Of a stretch of DNA of 64,000 nt, positions 35,207 to 44,317 are shown piece by piece. Both the position numbers and the translations under genes were made by a program. The stretch comes from Agrococcus sp. SGAir0287 (GTDB taxonomy: Bacteria > Actinomycetota > Actinomycetes > Actinomycetales > Microbacteriaceae), in NCBI RefSeq assembly GCF_005484985.1, contig NZ_CP027942.1, positions 1,984,001 through 2,048,000 on the forward strand, written 5' to 3'. Below the pieces are notes generated by a model. The model did not search any database and was not told the origin of the DNA. It saw only the letters and a program-made list of their open reading frames with translations. Each line of letters starts with the position of its first letter. The first letter of the stretch is position 1.

Positions 35207-36514
35207 GCCGCGCGCGTCCGCGGCGGCACCGGCGCTCGCCGCGGGCGCAGCGCCCGCCGCCACCGGGGTGGGCCGCGCTCTCGCGTCCGCGGGATAGGCG
35301 AGGCGCCGCAGCAGCGTCTCGGCGGGCCCCGGCCGACCCGCCCGCTCGAGGGCGACGGCGACCGCGACCGTCACGAGCCACACGCCGACGGCGTACAGCG
35401 CCCCCTGCCACTCGGTGAGCACGCCGCCGATGCCGAGGCCCCACGCGGACAGCACGGGGGCGAAGAGCACCGACTGCACGAGGTAGCTCGTCATCGAGCG
35501 CTTGCCGACCGCGGTGAGCGAGCGACCGACGACGCCGAGCGGCCGCCGAGCCATGCGCGCCGCGACGAGCGCGAAGACCGCGGCGTAGCCGACGCCGGCG
35601 GGCAGGCCCGTCGCGACGTGCATGAGCGAGAACGTCCACGACGGCAGCGCGTCGAAGGATCCGAGGTGCTCTGCGAGCGCGAGCAGTCCGCCGGCCCAGC
35701 CGATCGCGACGCCGGCGACGGCGACGCGCGTCAGGAGCGTGCGGTGCCGCTCGGGCTCCTCGAGGATGCCGTGGCGGGCGGCGAGGATCGCGAGCAGGAT
35801 CGCGATCGGCACGACGAGGCCGAGGACGCCCTGCGTCGGCGCGACGATCGCCCACATCCCCAGCCGCGCGAGGATCGAGGCGGTGTAGGAGTCGATGCCC
35901 GCGATCGACGGGATCGCCGCGTCGTCGCCCTCGACGTCGATGCCGAGCGCCCCCGCGAGGACGCCCATGACGGCGGTCGCGGCCGCGCCGAGGACGAGGA
36001 GCGCACCGAGGATCCACGCCCAGACCACGATCGTGCGGTCGCGGCGCTCGAGGAAGATCCAGCCGACGAGCAGGCCGACGAGGCCGTACGCGCCGATGAT
36101 GTCGCCCACCCACAGCAGCGCGGCGTGCACGGCGCCGAACGCGAGCATCCACCAGTGCCGGCGCCGCAGCAGGCGGCGTGCCTCGCGCGACGTCGCGCCG
36201 GCGGCGAGCTGCCGGCGGTACAGCTGCCAGATGCCGTAGCCGAAGAGGAACGCGAAGAGCGGGTACGAGCGGCCGTCGACCGCGACGATCGCGATCGCCT
36301 GCCACGCATGGTCCCCGAGCGAGCCGTCGACGTGGTGCATCGACGTGAGCGCCGTCTCGCGCCCGAAGAGGTGCCACGGCATGTTCGCGAGGGCGATGAG
36401 CAGCAGCATGAGGCCGCGTGCGAGGTCGGGCGCGATGGCGCGCACCCGCGCCCGTCCCTGCGCGGTGGCGGTCGGGCGGTCGTCGGGGCCGGTGGCGGCT
36501 GGTGAGGTCGTCAC
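35204..36514 (-). CDS. DUF418 (YeiB-like) membrane protein
   Basis: A 436-residue multipass membrane protein of the DUF418/YeiB group. The N-terminal signature RAIAPDLARGLMLLLIALAN is followed by about ten helices; the C-terminal DUF418 domain has VGKRSMTSYLVQSVLFAPV. The family is related to membrane acyltransferases, but no reaction is established. I chose the GTG at 36514 because TAGCGT lies 7 nt before it; an ATG at 36550 would add 12 residues. It is divergent from mutY across 87 bp. Confidence 0.85.
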   Translation of the reverse strand: MTTSPAATGPDDRPTATAQGRARVRAIAPDLARGLMLLLIALANMPWHLFGRETALTSMHHVDGSLGDHAWQAIAIVAVDGRSYPLFAFLFGYGIWQLYRRQLAAGATSREARRLLRRRHWWMLAFGAVHAALLWVGDIIGAYGLVGLLVGWIFLERRDRTIVVWAWILGALLVLGAAATAVMGVLAGALGIDVEGDDAAIPSIAGIDSYTASILARLGMWAIVAPTQGVLGLVVPIAILLAILAARHGILEEPERHRTLLTRVAVAGVAIGWAGGLLALAEHLGSFDALPSWTFSLMHVATGLPAGVGYAAVFALVAARMARRPLGVVGRSLTAVGKRSMTSYLVQSVLFAPVLSAWGLGIGGVLTEWQGALYAVGVWLVTVAVAVALERAGRPGPAETLLRRLAYPADARARPTPVAAGAAPAASAGAAADARG

Positions 36515-36521
36515 GGCATCG

Positions 36522-36527
36522 ACGCTA
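36522..36527 (-). promoter_or_regulatory. Leaderless -10 element of the DUF418 gene
   Basis: TAGCGT on the minus strand lies 7 nt before the GTG at 36514 and decides the start choice. Confidence 0.5.
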
Positions 36528-36589
36528 GGGATGCTCGTCCGCGCCCGCATCCACCCTTCGTCGGAGATCCGAGTGCGCATCCGTCGCCG

Positions 36590-36595
36590 TAGCCT
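36590..36595 (+). promoter_or_regulatory. Leaderless -10 element of mutY
   Basis: TAGCCT lies 6 nt before the mutY ATG at 36602. Confidence 0.6.
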
Positions 36596-36601
36596 GATCG
36601 G

Positions 36602-37474
36602 ATGGACGCGGACCTCCTGCACGCGCGCCTCGCGCCTTGGTACGCCCGCCACCGCCGCGACCTGCCGTGGCGCGAGCCCGGCTTCAGCGCGTGGGGCACG
36701 CTCGTCAGCGAGATCATGCTGCAGCAGACGCAGGTCGCGCGCGTGCGCACCGCGATCGTCGAGTGGCTCGCGCGCTGGCCGACGCCGGCGGATCTCGCCG
36801 ACGCGCCGACGCACGAGGTGCTGCGCGCGTGGGGATCGCTCGGCTACCCGCGCCGCGCGCTGCGCCTGCAGGACGCCGCGCGCGCGATCGTCGAGCGCCA
36901 CGGCGGCGTCGTGCCGGACGACGTGGCCGCGCTGCTCGCGCTGCCCGGCATCGGCGACTACACGGCGCGCGCCGTCGCTGTCTTCCACTTCGGGCAGCGG
37001 CATCCCGTCGTCGACACGAACGTGCGCCGCGTCGTCGCGCGCGCCGTGCTCGGGCAGGGCGACGCGGGTCCCGCCGCGCGCGCCGATCTCGCTCGCGTCG
37101 AGGCGCTGCTGCCCGCCGACGACGCCGAGGCGGGCGTCGTGTCGATCGCGCTCATGGAGCTCGGTGCGCTCGTGTGCACGGCGCGCGCCCCGCGCTGCGA
37201 CGACTGTCCGCTCGTGGCGGACTGCGCATGGGTCGCCGCGGGGCGGCCGCCCTACGAGGGGCGTCGTGCGCCGCGGCAGGCATCGTTCGCGGGCAGCGAC
37301 CGTCAGGCGCGCGGCACGGTGCTGCGCGCGCTGCGCGGCGTCGACGTGCCGCTCTCCCGCGCCGAGCTCGAGCCGCTGTGGACGGATGCCGCGCAGCTCG
37401 ATCGGGCGATCATGTCCCTCGCCGATGACGGCCTCGTGGTCGTCGAGGGCGACGCGGTGCGCCTGCCGCACTGA
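36602..37474 (+). CDS. mutY: A/G-specific adenine glycosylase
   Basis: A 290-residue DNA repair enzyme that removes adenine mispaired with 8-oxoguanine. The catalytic acid E37 lies in SEIMLQQTQVARV, the HhH motif in LPGIGDYTARAVAVF (113-127), and the catalytic aspartate D138 in PVVDTNVRRV. The iron-sulphur cluster cysteines C192, C199, C202 and C208 have the exact family spacing (x6, x2, x5). The C-terminal NUDIX-like 8-oxoG recognition domain is short or missing, as in many actinobacterial MutYs. The transcript is leaderless. A large repeat array follows. Confidence 0.95.
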   Translation: MDADLLHARLAPWYARHRRDLPWREPGFSAWGTLVSEIMLQQTQVARVRTAIVEWLARWPTPADLADAPTHEVLRAWGSLGYPRRALRLQDAARAIVERHGGVVPDDVAALLALPGIGDYTARAVAVFHFGQRHPVVDTNVRRVVARAVLGQGDAGPAARADLARVEALLPADDAEAGVVSIALMELGALVCTARAPRCDDCPLVADCAWVAAGRPPYEGRRAPRQASFAGSDRQARGTVLRALRGVDVPLSRAELEPLWTDAAQLDRAIMSLADDGLVVVEGDAVRLPH

Positions 37475-37539
37475 CCCGGGGTCGAGGTGGGCGCGCCATG
37501 CGGGCGCGCGAGTGGTCCCGTCGGCGGGCACGTCGCGAG

Positions 37540-37587
37540 GTCTCGCGACGGCTGCAGCCTGCGGCCGCGGCCTCCTCGACCAGCTGA
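37540..37587 (+). repeat. Forward element of array unit 1
   Basis: Begins GGTCTCGCGACGG and ends CTCCTCGACCAGCTG. It matches the single copy at 17668-17715 at both ends. Confidence 0.75.
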
Positions 37588-37668
37588 TGGGTGCACGACG
37601 ATGCGCGTGACCCTTTCGAGGCTCGCTTCGCTCGCACCTCAAGGGCCGGATCTTGGAGCCACCCCGAT

Positions 37669-37719
37669 CAGCCGGTCGAGGAGCGCGCGAGCCGCCAGGC
37701 GAGCACGCGTCACGAGACC
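37669..37719 (-). repeat. Inverted element of array unit 1
   Basis: On the minus strand this reads GGTCTCGTGACG at one end and CTCCTCGACCGGCTG at the other, so it is an inverted partner of the forward element in the same unit. The same pair recurs 240 bp further on. Confidence 0.7.
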
Positions 37720-38161
37720 GCGCGACGGCACCTCCCGCCCAGCCATGCGTGCGGTCGCGCCGAGCAGGCACGTCGCGAGGTCTCGCGACGGCTGCAGCCT
37801 TCGGCTGCGGCCTCCTCGACCAGCTGGTGGGTGCAGGACGATGCGCGTGACCCTTTCGAGGCTCGCTTCGCTCGCACCTCAAGGGCCGGATCTTGGAGCC
37901 ACCCCGATCAGCCGGTCGAGGAGCGCGCGAGCCGCCAGGCGAGCACGCGTCACGAGACCACGCGACCGCCGCTCCCACCCAGCCACGCGCACGGTCGCGT
38001 CGGGCAGGCACGTCACGTGGTCTCGCGACGGCTGCAGCCTGCGGCTGCGGCCTCCTCGACCAGCTGCGGGCGGCGCATCGATGGGCGGCGCCCGTTCGAG
38101 GCCCGCTGCGCTCGCACCCCGAGGGCCGGGTGTTGGCGCGACCGCCGCTCCCGCACCTGGC

Positions 38162-38167
38162 TAGGGT
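38162..38167 (+). promoter_or_regulatory. Leaderless -10 element of the RNB nuclease gene
   Basis: TAGGGT lies 6 nt before the GTG at 38174, just outside the repeat array. Confidence 0.55.
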
Positions 38168-38173
38168 CGAGCC

Positions 38174-39586
38174 GTGCCCCTGCGACAGCAACGGCTCCGC
38201 GCCGACGCTCCCGAGCTCACCGCGGCGCTCGCCGCCATCCGCGCCGACCTCGGCGCCGAGGAGGCCTTCCCGGCCCCGGTCGAGGCGGAGGCGGCACGCG
38301 CCGCGCACCGCGCGCTCGAGGGCGCCGACCGCACCGACGTGCCGTTCGTCACGATCGACCCGGAGGGGTCGACCGATCTCGATCAGGCGCTCGCGATCGA
38401 GGCGGACGGCGCAGGGCACGTCGTGCGCTACGCCATCGCCGACGTGCCGGCGTTCGTGGAGCCCGGCGGCGCGGTCGACGCCGAGGCGCGCCGACGCGGG
38501 CAGACGCTCTACGCGCCCGACGCGCGCGTGCCGCTGCATCCGACGGTCCTCAGCGAGGACGCGGCGAGCCTGCTGCCCGATCGCGAGCGGCAGGCCCTCG
38601 TGTGGACGTTCGTGCTCGACGCCGACGGCGCCGTGCGCGACACGAGCCTCGAGCGCGCGCGCGTCCGCAGCCGCGAGCAGCTCTCCTACCCCGAGGCGCA
38701 GGCGCGCATCGAGGCGGGCGACACGACGCTCGGGATGCTGCGCGTCGTCGGCGAGCGACGCATCGCCCTCGAGGCCGCCCGCGACGGCGCGAGCCTCGAC
38801 ACGCCGGACGAGGAGGTCGTGCACGACGAGCGCGGCTGGCGCATCGAGCGTCGCGCTCCCCTGCCGGTCGAGCAGTGGAACGCGCAGATCAGCCTCATGA
38901 CCGGCATGGAGGCGGCTCGGCTGCAGCTCGCGGCCGGCGAGGGGGTCCTGCGTACCATGCCGCGCCCGCCGAAGGCGGCGATCGCCGACTTCCGACGCGC
39001 GACCGAGGCCCTCGGCGTGCCCTGGCGTCCCAGCGAGCACTACGGCGCGTTCCTGCGTCGCCTCGACCGCGCCCTGCCGACCACCGTCGTGATCCTCGCC
39101 GCCGCGCGTCGCCTGTTCCGCGGCGCCGACTACCTCGTGCTCGACGGTCGCACGCCCGGCGCCGACGCCGTCGTGCAGGCCGCGATCGGTGCGCCCTACG
39201 CGCACGCGACCGCCCCGCTGCGACGCCTCGTCGACCGTGTCGTGCTGGCCCATTGCGAGGCGATCGCGAACGGTCGCGACGTGCCTGCGTGGGCGACGGC
39301 GGCGGCGCGCGACGTGCCGGAGGCCATGCGGTCGTCCGGATCGCGCGCCGCGCAGCTCGAGCGCGAGTCGCTGCAGGCCGTCGCCGCCTGGATCCTCGCC
39401 GACCGCGTGGGCGAGACCATCGACGCGCTCGTCGTCGAGCGTCGCGACGACGAGGCCGTCGTGCTGCTCGTCGACCCGCCCGTCGAGGTGCGGGTCGCGA
39501 CCGCGGCCGAGCCCGCGACCCGCATCCGCGTGCGCGTGCGCGCCGCGTCGGTCGCCGACCGCTCCATCGTGCTCGACGAGGCCTGA
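38174..39586 (+). CDS. RNB-domain (RNase II family) exoribonuclease
   Basis: A 470-residue 3'-5' hydrolytic exoribonuclease. The metal site is in TIDPEGSTDLDQALAIEADG near residues 57-76; the last aspartate of the common DxDD is replaced by Q, as in other actinobacterial RNB proteins. YAHATAPLRRLVDRVV near 340-355 is the RNB C-terminal signature. It lacks the long cold-shock domains of RNase R, so it is a minimal RNB enzyme. The GTG start is supported by the leaderless TAGGGT. It converges on rbfA and ends at a strong hairpin. Confidence 0.9.
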   Translation: MPLRQQRLRADAPELTAALAAIRADLGAEEAFPAPVEAEAARAAHRALEGADRTDVPFVTIDPEGSTDLDQALAIEADGAGHVVRYAIADVPAFVEPGGAVDAEARRRGQTLYAPDARVPLHPTVLSEDAASLLPDRERQALVWTFVLDADGAVRDTSLERARVRSREQLSYPEAQARIEAGDTTLGMLRVVGERRIALEAARDGASLDTPDEEVVHDERGWRIERRAPLPVEQWNAQISLMTGMEAARLQLAAGEGVLRTMPRPPKAAIADFRRATEALGVPWRPSEHYGAFLRRLDRALPTTVVILAAARRLFRGADYLVLDGRTPGADAVVQAAIGAPYAHATAPLRRLVDRVVLAHCEAIANGRDVPAWATAAARDVPEAMRSSGSRAAQLERESLQAVAAWILADRVGETIDALVVERRDDEAVVLLVDPPVEVRVATAAEPATRIRVRVRAASVADRSIVLDEA

Positions 39587-39609
39587 GCGCCGACGCCGAT
39601 CGACACGAC

Positions 39610-39646
39610 GACGGGCCCGGCACGCGTCGTGCGTGCCGGGCCCGTC
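39610..39646. terminator. Bidirectional hairpin between RNB nuclease and rbfA
   Basis: A perfect 16-bp stem (GACGGGCCCGGCACGC and its complement) with a 5-nt GTCGT loop lies between the convergent stops at 39586 and 39660. Confidence 0.85.
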
Positions 39647-39659
39647 GGGGTGGCGGGGC

Positions 39660-40097
39660 TCAGTCCTCCTCGTCGGCCTCGCGCGGCTTGCGATAGGGGT
39701 CGGCCTCGCCCGCGTACGTCGCGGTCGACTGCTGCTGCGCCGTCGCGGCGTCGCGCGAGCGCGCCTCGTCGAGCAGGTGGTCGATCGACGCCGCGCTCTC
39801 GGGCAGCGCGTCGAGGATGAACTCGATCGACGGCGTGAGGCGCAGCGAGAGCCCCTTGCCGATCTCGCGGCGCACGACGCCCTTCGCCGACTGCAGCGCC
39901 GCCGCCGAGTCGTCGCGCTCCTCGTCGGTGCCGTACACCGTGTAGAAGATCGACGCGTGCTGCAGGTCGCCCGTGACGCGCACGTCCGTGATCGTCACGA
40001 AGCCGAGTCGCGGGTCGCGGACCTCGCGCTCGAGCGTCTTCGCCGTGATCTCCTGGATGCGGTCCGCGATCTTGCGGGCCCTGGGGTTCTCGGCCAC
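39660..40097 (-). CDS. rbfA: Ribosome-binding factor A
   Basis: A 145-residue KH-like protein that helps mature the 16S rRNA 5' region of the 30S subunit. The N-terminus [20 protein letters not shown] and the central strand [20 protein letters not shown] are typical, as is the [15 protein letters not shown] segment. The GTG start has AGGAGG 5 nt upstream. A strong hairpin lies between infB and this gene, so it may have its own promoter or depend on read-through. Its usual downstream partner truB is displaced by the 32.7-39.6 kb block. Confidence 0.95.
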   Translation of the reverse strand: MAENPRARKIADRIQEITAKTLEREVRDPRLGFVTITDVRVTGDLQHASIFYTVYGTDEERDDSAAALQSAKGVVRREIGKGLSLRLTPSIEFILDALPESAASIDHLLDEARSRDAATAQQQSTATYAGEADPYRKPREADEED

Positions 40098-40161
40098 GGC
40101 TCCTCCTCTCGTCCTGGCGCCTGCGGCGCCCTCCCTCGCGTCCGGATCGATCCGGATGCAC

Positions 40162-40189
40162 GGATGGGGTGGCCGCAGCCACCCCATCC
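40162..40189 (-). terminator. Hairpin after infB
   Basis: A perfect 12-bp stem (GGATGGGGTGGC and its complement) with a CGCA tetraloop lies 15 bp past the infB stop and 64 bp before rbfA. No U-tract, so termination may be partial. Confidence 0.65.
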
Positions 40190-40203
40190 TCGCGCCGTGC
40201 GAC

Positions 40204-42831
40204 TCAGTCGCGCGGCTTCTCGACCATCTCGATGGTCTCGATCTCGTCGCCGATCTGGATGTCGTTGAACTTGCCCAGGCCGATGCCGCACTCGAAGTCG
40301 GTCTTGACCTCGGTGACGTCGTCCTTGAAGCGGCGCAGCGACTCGATGGCGAGGCCATCGGCCAGCACGACGCCGTCGCGGATGACGCGAGCCTTCGCGT
40401 TGCGGGTGATCGTGCCGGAGCGCACGATGACGCCGGCGATGTTGCCCCACTTCGACGAGCGGAACACCTCCCGGATCTCCGCGACGCCCGACTGGACCTC
40501 CTCGTACTCCGGCTTCAGCATGCCCTTCAGCGAGCTCTCGATGTCGTCGATCGCCGCGTAGATGACGTTGTAGAAGCGCACGTCGACGCCCTCGCGGGCA
40601 GCCCGCTCGCGCGCCTTCGTGTCGGGTCGCACGTTGAAGCCGATGATCACGGCGTCGTCGACCGTCGCGAGGTTCACGTCGGACTCCGTGATCGCACCGA
40701 CGCCGCGGTGGATGATGCGGAGGTCGACCGAGTCGTCGATGTCGATCTTGAGCAGCGACTCCTCGAGCGCCTCGACCGCACCGGACACGTCACCCTTGAT
40801 GATGAGGTTGAGGGTCTCGACCTTGCCCTGCTCGAGCGCGAGCTTGAAGTCCTCGAGCGACAGGCGCTTGCGGGCCTTGGCGAGCAGCGCGTTGCGCTCG
40901 ACGGCCTCGCGCTTCTCGGCGATCTGCCGCGCGGTGCGGTCCTCCTCGGTGACGAGGAAGGTGTCGCCTGCGCGCGGGACCGACGAGAGGCCCTGCACCT
41001 GGACGGGCATCGACGGCCACGCCTCGTCGACGGGGGTGCCGTCGTCGAGCGTCATGGCGCGCACGCGGCCGTAGGCCGTGCCCGCGACGATCGCATCGCC
41101 GACGCGGAGCGTGCCCGACTGGATGAGGACGGTCGTGACCGCACCGCGACCCTTGTCGAGGCGAGCCTCGATCGCGACGCCGCGCGCCTCCTTGTTCGGG
41201 TTCGCACGCAGGTCGAGGCCGGCGTCGGCGGTGAGCAGGACGGCCTCGATGAGGTCGTCGACGCCCTTGCCGGTGAGCGCGGACACGTCGACGAACATGA
41301 CGTCGCCGCCGTACTCCTCGGCCACGAGGCCGTACTCGGTGAGCTGCTGACGCACCTTGGCGGGGTTCGCCCCCTCCTTGTCGACCTTGTTGACCGCGAC
41401 GACGATCGGCACGCCGGCGGCCTGCGCGTGGTTCAGCGCCTCGACCGTCTGGGGCATGATGCCGTCGTCGGCCGCGACCACGAGGATCGCGAGGTCGGTG
41501 ACGCGGGCACCACGGGCACGCATGGCCGTGAAGGCCTCGTGACCGGGGGTGTCGATGAACGTCACCGCACGGTCGATGCCCTCGTGCTCGCGGTACACCT
41601 GGTACGCGCCGATGTGCTGCGTGATGCCGCCGGCCTCGCCCTCGATGACGTTCGACTTGCGGATCGCGTCGAGCAGGCGCGTCTTGCCGTGGTCGACGTG
41701 ACCCATGACGGTGACGACGGGGGCGCGGAACTCGAGGTCGTCCTCGTCCTCGTCCTCGAGCTCCTGCTCGAGGTCGAGGCCGAAGCCTTCGAGGAGCTCC
41801 TTGTCCTCGTCCTCGGGGCTGACGATCTGGATCTTGTAGCCCAGCTCCTCGCCGAGGATCTCGAACGTCGACTCGTCGAGCGACTCGGTGGCCGTGGCCA
41901 TCTCGCCGAGGTGGAAGAGCACGGTGACGAGGTCGCCGGGGCTCACGTCGATCTTCTCGGCGAAGTCCGAGATGGATGCGCCGCGGCGCATGCGGACGAC
42001 CTGGCCCTCGCCGCGACGGACGCGCACGCCGCCGAGCGACGGCGCCTCGCGCATCTCGAACTCGAGCCGCTTCGTGCGCTTCGACTTGCGCGACTTCGCC
42101 TTGCCGCCGCCCTTGCCGAACGCGCCTGCGGTGCCGCCGGGACCGCGCCCGCGACGACCCGCGAATGCGGGACCGCCACGACCGGGGGCGCCACGACCGG
42201 GCTGGCCGGCGCCGGGGCGCTGGAAGCCGAGGCCGCCGCCGGGGCCGCCCTGGCCGCCGCGGGGCGCGCCGGGACGCGGCGAGCCGGGACGCGGGGCACC
42301 CGGACGGGGTGCGCCGGGCCGCGGGGCGCCGGGACGAGGCGAGTCGCGCGTCGGACGCGCGGTGAACGGGTTGTTGCCGCCGCGCGGACGACCCATGCCC
42401 TGCGACGAGGCGAAGGGGTTGTTGCCGGGGCGCGGTGCGCCGGGACGCGCCATGGGGCGCGGGATGGCGTTCGGGGTCGGCGCGCCGGGCGTCGGCGTCG
42501 CCGGCTTCTCGGCCGCGGGGGCCGGCTGCGCCTCGGCTGCGGGCGCGGCAGGCTCGGCTGCGGGCTTCGCCGCCTCCGGCGCCGCCGCGGCGGGCTTCGC
42601 AGCTGGCTTGGCTGCGGGCTTCGACGCGGGCTTCGCCTGCGCCGGCGCAGCCTCGGGCTGCTTCGCGAGACCGGCCTCCTCGAGGGCGGCCTTGAGCTTG
42701 CGCGCGACCGGCGGAGCGACGGCGGATGCGGGGCCCTTGACGAACTCCCCCATCTCCTTCAGCTTCGCGAGCGCGACCTTGCTCTCGACGCCGAGCTCGG
42801 CGGCGATCTCATGCACACGTGGGTTTGCCAC
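40204..42831 (-). CDS. infB: Translation initiation factor IF-2
   Basis: An 875-residue GTPase that brings initiator tRNA to the 30S subunit. An IF2-N helical domain opens the protein ([20 protein letters not shown]), followed by a 250-residue linker rich in alanine, proline, glycine and arginine. The GTPase domain has G1 GHVDHGKT at about 375-382, G3 DTPGHEAF and G4 NKVDKE; the OB-fold and C-terminal domains follow. The GTG start has AGGAGAACC upstream. It is cotranscribed with nusA and ylxR. Confidence 0.97.
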   Translation of the reverse strand: MANPRVHEIAAELGVESKVALAKLKEMGEFVKGPASAVAPPVARKLKAALEEAGLAKQPEAAPAQAKPASKPAAKPAAKPAAAAPEAAKPAAEPAAPAAEAQPAPAAEKPATPTPGAPTPNAIPRPMARPGAPRPGNNPFASSQGMGRPRGGNNPFTARPTRDSPRPGAPRPGAPRPGAPRPGSPRPGAPRGGQGGPGGGLGFQRPGAGQPGRGAPGRGGPAFAGRRGRGPGGTAGAFGKGGGKAKSRKSKRTKRLEFEMREAPSLGGVRVRRGEGQVVRMRRGASISDFAEKIDVSPGDLVTVLFHLGEMATATESLDESTFEILGEELGYKIQIVSPEDEDKELLEGFGLDLEQELEDEDEDDLEFRAPVVTVMGHVDHGKTRLLDAIRKSNVIEGEAGGITQHIGAYQVYREHEGIDRAVTFIDTPGHEAFTAMRARGARVTDLAILVVAADDGIMPQTVEALNHAQAAGVPIVVAVNKVDKEGANPAKVRQQLTEYGLVAEEYGGDVMFVDVSALTGKGVDDLIEAVLLTADAGLDLRANPNKEARGVAIEARLDKGRGAVTTVLIQSGTLRVGDAIVAGTAYGRVRAMTLDDGTPVDEAWPSMPVQVQGLSSVPRAGDTFLVTEEDRTARQIAEKREAVERNALLAKARKRLSLEDFKLALEQGKVETLNLIIKGDVSGAVEALEESLLKIDIDDSVDLRIIHRGVGAITESDVNLATVDDAVIIGFNVRPDTKARERAAREGVDVRFYNVIYAAIDDIESSLKGMLKPEYEEVQSGVAEIREVFRSSKWGNIAGVIVRSGTITRNAKARVIRDGVVLADGLAIESLRRFKDDVTEVKTDFECGIGLGKFNDIQIGDEIETIEMVEKPRD

Positions 42832-42907
42832 TGGTTCTCCTGTCCGGGTCCGACCCCGGATCAGGGGACGGACGTTCTAGCTGACGGGTCTCATCTCGAG
42901 CCGCTCA

Positions 42908-43189
42908 TCAGTTGTCCATGGTGGTTTCTGTCTTCCTGTCGTGGCCGTCTCCGGCCAGTCGTGCCGCCCACGCTGCGATGGGCGTCGCGTCGAGTCCACG
43001 CGATCGCAGCGCGTGCCCCAGCGAGCGGATCGCTCGCTGGACGCACGCTGCGTCCTCGTGCACCCACGCGCCCCTGCCCGGTGCGCGTCGACCCTCGTCG
43101 ACGATCACCTGGCCGCTCGCCGCGACGAGACGCACCAGGGCGTCCTGCTCGCAGCGCATGCGGCAGCCGAGGCACATGCGGATGGGCAT
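42908..43189 (-). CDS. ylxR: YlxR (DUF448) RNA-binding protein
   Basis: A 93-residue member of the YlxR/DUF448 family that sits between nusA and infB in most Gram-positive bacteria. The signature MCLGCRMRCEQDALVRLVA and the GRGAWVHEDAACVQRAI segment are both present, with the conserved cysteines. Work in other bacteria suggests RNA or RNase P binding or transcription effects; a firm role is not settled. I chose the ATG at 43189, which starts at the family N-terminus; the reading frame is open further upstream into nusA's end. Confidence 0.92.
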   Translation of the reverse strand: MPIRMCLGCRMRCEQDALVRLVAASGQVIVDEGRRAPGRGAWVHEDAACVQRAIRSLGHALRSRGLDATPIAAWAARLAGDGHDRKTETTMDN

Positions 43190-43226
43190 CAGTCTATCCC
43201 AACGCCCGAACGCCCTCCACGCTTCC

Positions 43227-44216
43227 CTAGTCCTCGTCCATGACGGAGTCGGGCTGGATGTCGATCTTCGTGCCCGTGAGCTTCGCGGCGAGGCGGGCGT
43301 TCTGGCCCTCCTTGCCGATGGCGAGCGAGAGCTGGAAGTCGGGCACGAGCGCACGGACGGCCTTGAGCTTCGCGTCGAGCACGAACGCGTCCGTCACCTT
43401 CGCGGGGCTCAGGGCGTTCGCGACGAACGTCGCGAGGTCGTCGGAGTAGTCGACGATGTCGATCTTCTCCTCGCCGAGCTCGGCCTGGACCGCGCGCACG
43501 CGCGCGCCGAGCTCGCCGATCGCGGCGCCCTTCGCGTTGATGCCCGGCGCCTTCGCGACGACGGCGATCTTCGAGCGGTGGCCGGCCTCGCGCGCGATCG
43601 CGACGATCTCGACCTGGCCGTTCGCGATCTCCGGCACCTCGTGCGCGAAGAGCTTGCGGACGAGCGCGGGGTGCGTGCGCGACACGGTCACCTGGGGGCC
43701 CGTGCGGCCGCGCTCGACCTTCGTGACGAGCACGCGCAGGCGCTGGCCGTGCCGGTACTCCGCGCCCGGCACGCGCTCCTCCGGCGGCAGGATCGCCTCG
43801 ACCTCGCCGATCTGCACGTAGACCATGCGCGGGTTCGGCCCCTGCTGCACGACGCCGGCGACGATCTCGCCCTCGCGGCTCTTGAACTCGCCGAGGATCG
43901 ACTCGTCGGAGTGCGCGCGCAGCCGCTCGAAGATGACGGACTTCGCCGCGGAGGCGGCGATGCGGCCGAAGTCCTCCTGGCCGACGGGCGACTCGCCGAT
44001 GACGTTGCCGTCCTCGTCCGTCTCCGTCTCGAACACCTGCACGAGGCCGCTCTTGCGGTCGATCGTGACGCGCACGCGAGGGGCGTCGGCGCCGCGGTGC
44101 TCCTGCGATCGCAGGTACGCCTGCAGGATCGCCTGCTCCGTGATGCGGACGAGCTCGTCGAACGGGACCTCGCGCTCGCGCTCGAGGTGCTTCAGCACGC
44201 TCAGGTCGATCTCCAT
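43227..44216 (-). CDS. nusA: Transcription termination/antitermination factor NusA
   Basis: A 329-residue RNA polymerase-binding factor that controls pausing, termination and rRNA antitermination. The N-terminal polymerase-binding domain has [19 protein letters not shown], then an S1 domain ([12 protein letters not shown]), KH1 ([19 protein letters not shown]) and KH2 ([19 protein letters not shown]). It lacks the acidic C-terminal repeats of the Escherichia coli protein, as expected for Actinobacteria. The ATG has a CTGGAGG ribosome site. rimP, the usual upstream gene, is not present before it. Confidence 0.96.
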   Translation of the reverse strand: MEIDLSVLKHLEREREVPFDELVRITEQAILQAYLRSQEHRGADAPRVRVTIDRKSGLVQVFETETDEDGNVIGESPVGQEDFGRIAASAAKSVIFERLRAHSDESILGEFKSREGEIVAGVVQQGPNPRMVYVQIGEVEAILPPEERVPGAEYRHGQRLRVLVTKVERGRTGPQVTVSRTHPALVRKLFAHEVPEIANGQVEIVAIAREAGHRSKIAVVAKAPGINAKGAAIGELGARVRAVQAELGEEKIDIVDYSDDLATFVANALSPAKVTDAFVLDAKLKAVRALVPDFQLSLAIGKEGQNARLAAKLTGTKIDIQPDSVMDED

Positions 44217-44256
44217 GGCGCCTCCAGGTATGCAGTTGTGGTCGGGCAGACCTTCG

Positions 44257-44262
44257 AGGATA
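44257..44262 (-). promoter_or_regulatory. Probable -10 element of the nusA operon
   Basis: TATCCT on the minus strand, preceded by GG, lies about 40 nt before the nusA ATG and directly after the proS terminator. It would give a short leader containing the ribosome site. Confidence 0.4.
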
Positions 44263-44272
44263 CCGGATGCGG

Positions 44273-44303
44273 CGAGGGCCGGGCGCGCTGCGCCCGGCCC
44301 TCG
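44273..44303 (-). terminator. Hairpin terminator after proS
   Basis: A perfect 14-bp stem (CGAGGGCCGGGCGC and its complement) with a 3-nt loop lies 14 bp past the proS stop. It makes proS and nusA separate transcription units. Confidence 0.8.
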
Positions 44304-44317
44304 TCGTCCCTCCCGCG

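Larger units (their letters stand above)
37528..38136 (+). repeat. 240-bp tandem repeat array (about 2.5 units) between mutY and rnb
   Basis: The 699-bp gap from 37475 to 38173 has no gene. Units start at about 37528, 37768 and 38008, a period of exactly 240 bp. Positions 37597-37719 and 37837-37959 are identical over 123 bp; the third unit is diverged and stops near 38136. Each complete unit holds a forward element (GGTCTCG...CTCCTCGACCAGCTG), a central imperfect hairpin (CCCTTTCGAGG to CCTCAAGGG) and an inverted copy of the first element (CAGCCGGTCGAGGAGC...GAGACC). It is therefore a cruciform-prone, REP/BIME-like composite. Reading frames through it are only repeats of the same peptide and look spurious. 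Confidence 0.9.

Noticed and set aside
37487..38164. 225-codon repeat protein in the mutY-rnb gap
   Set aside because: It is the 240-bp DNA repeat translated in one frame; the units contain inverted copies, and other frames are equally open, so DNA structure rather than protein is conserved.
42908..43354. Longer YlxR start upstream of 43189
   Set aside because: The frame is open into nusA, but residues before MPIRMCLGCR have no family similarity and would overlap the nusA end.
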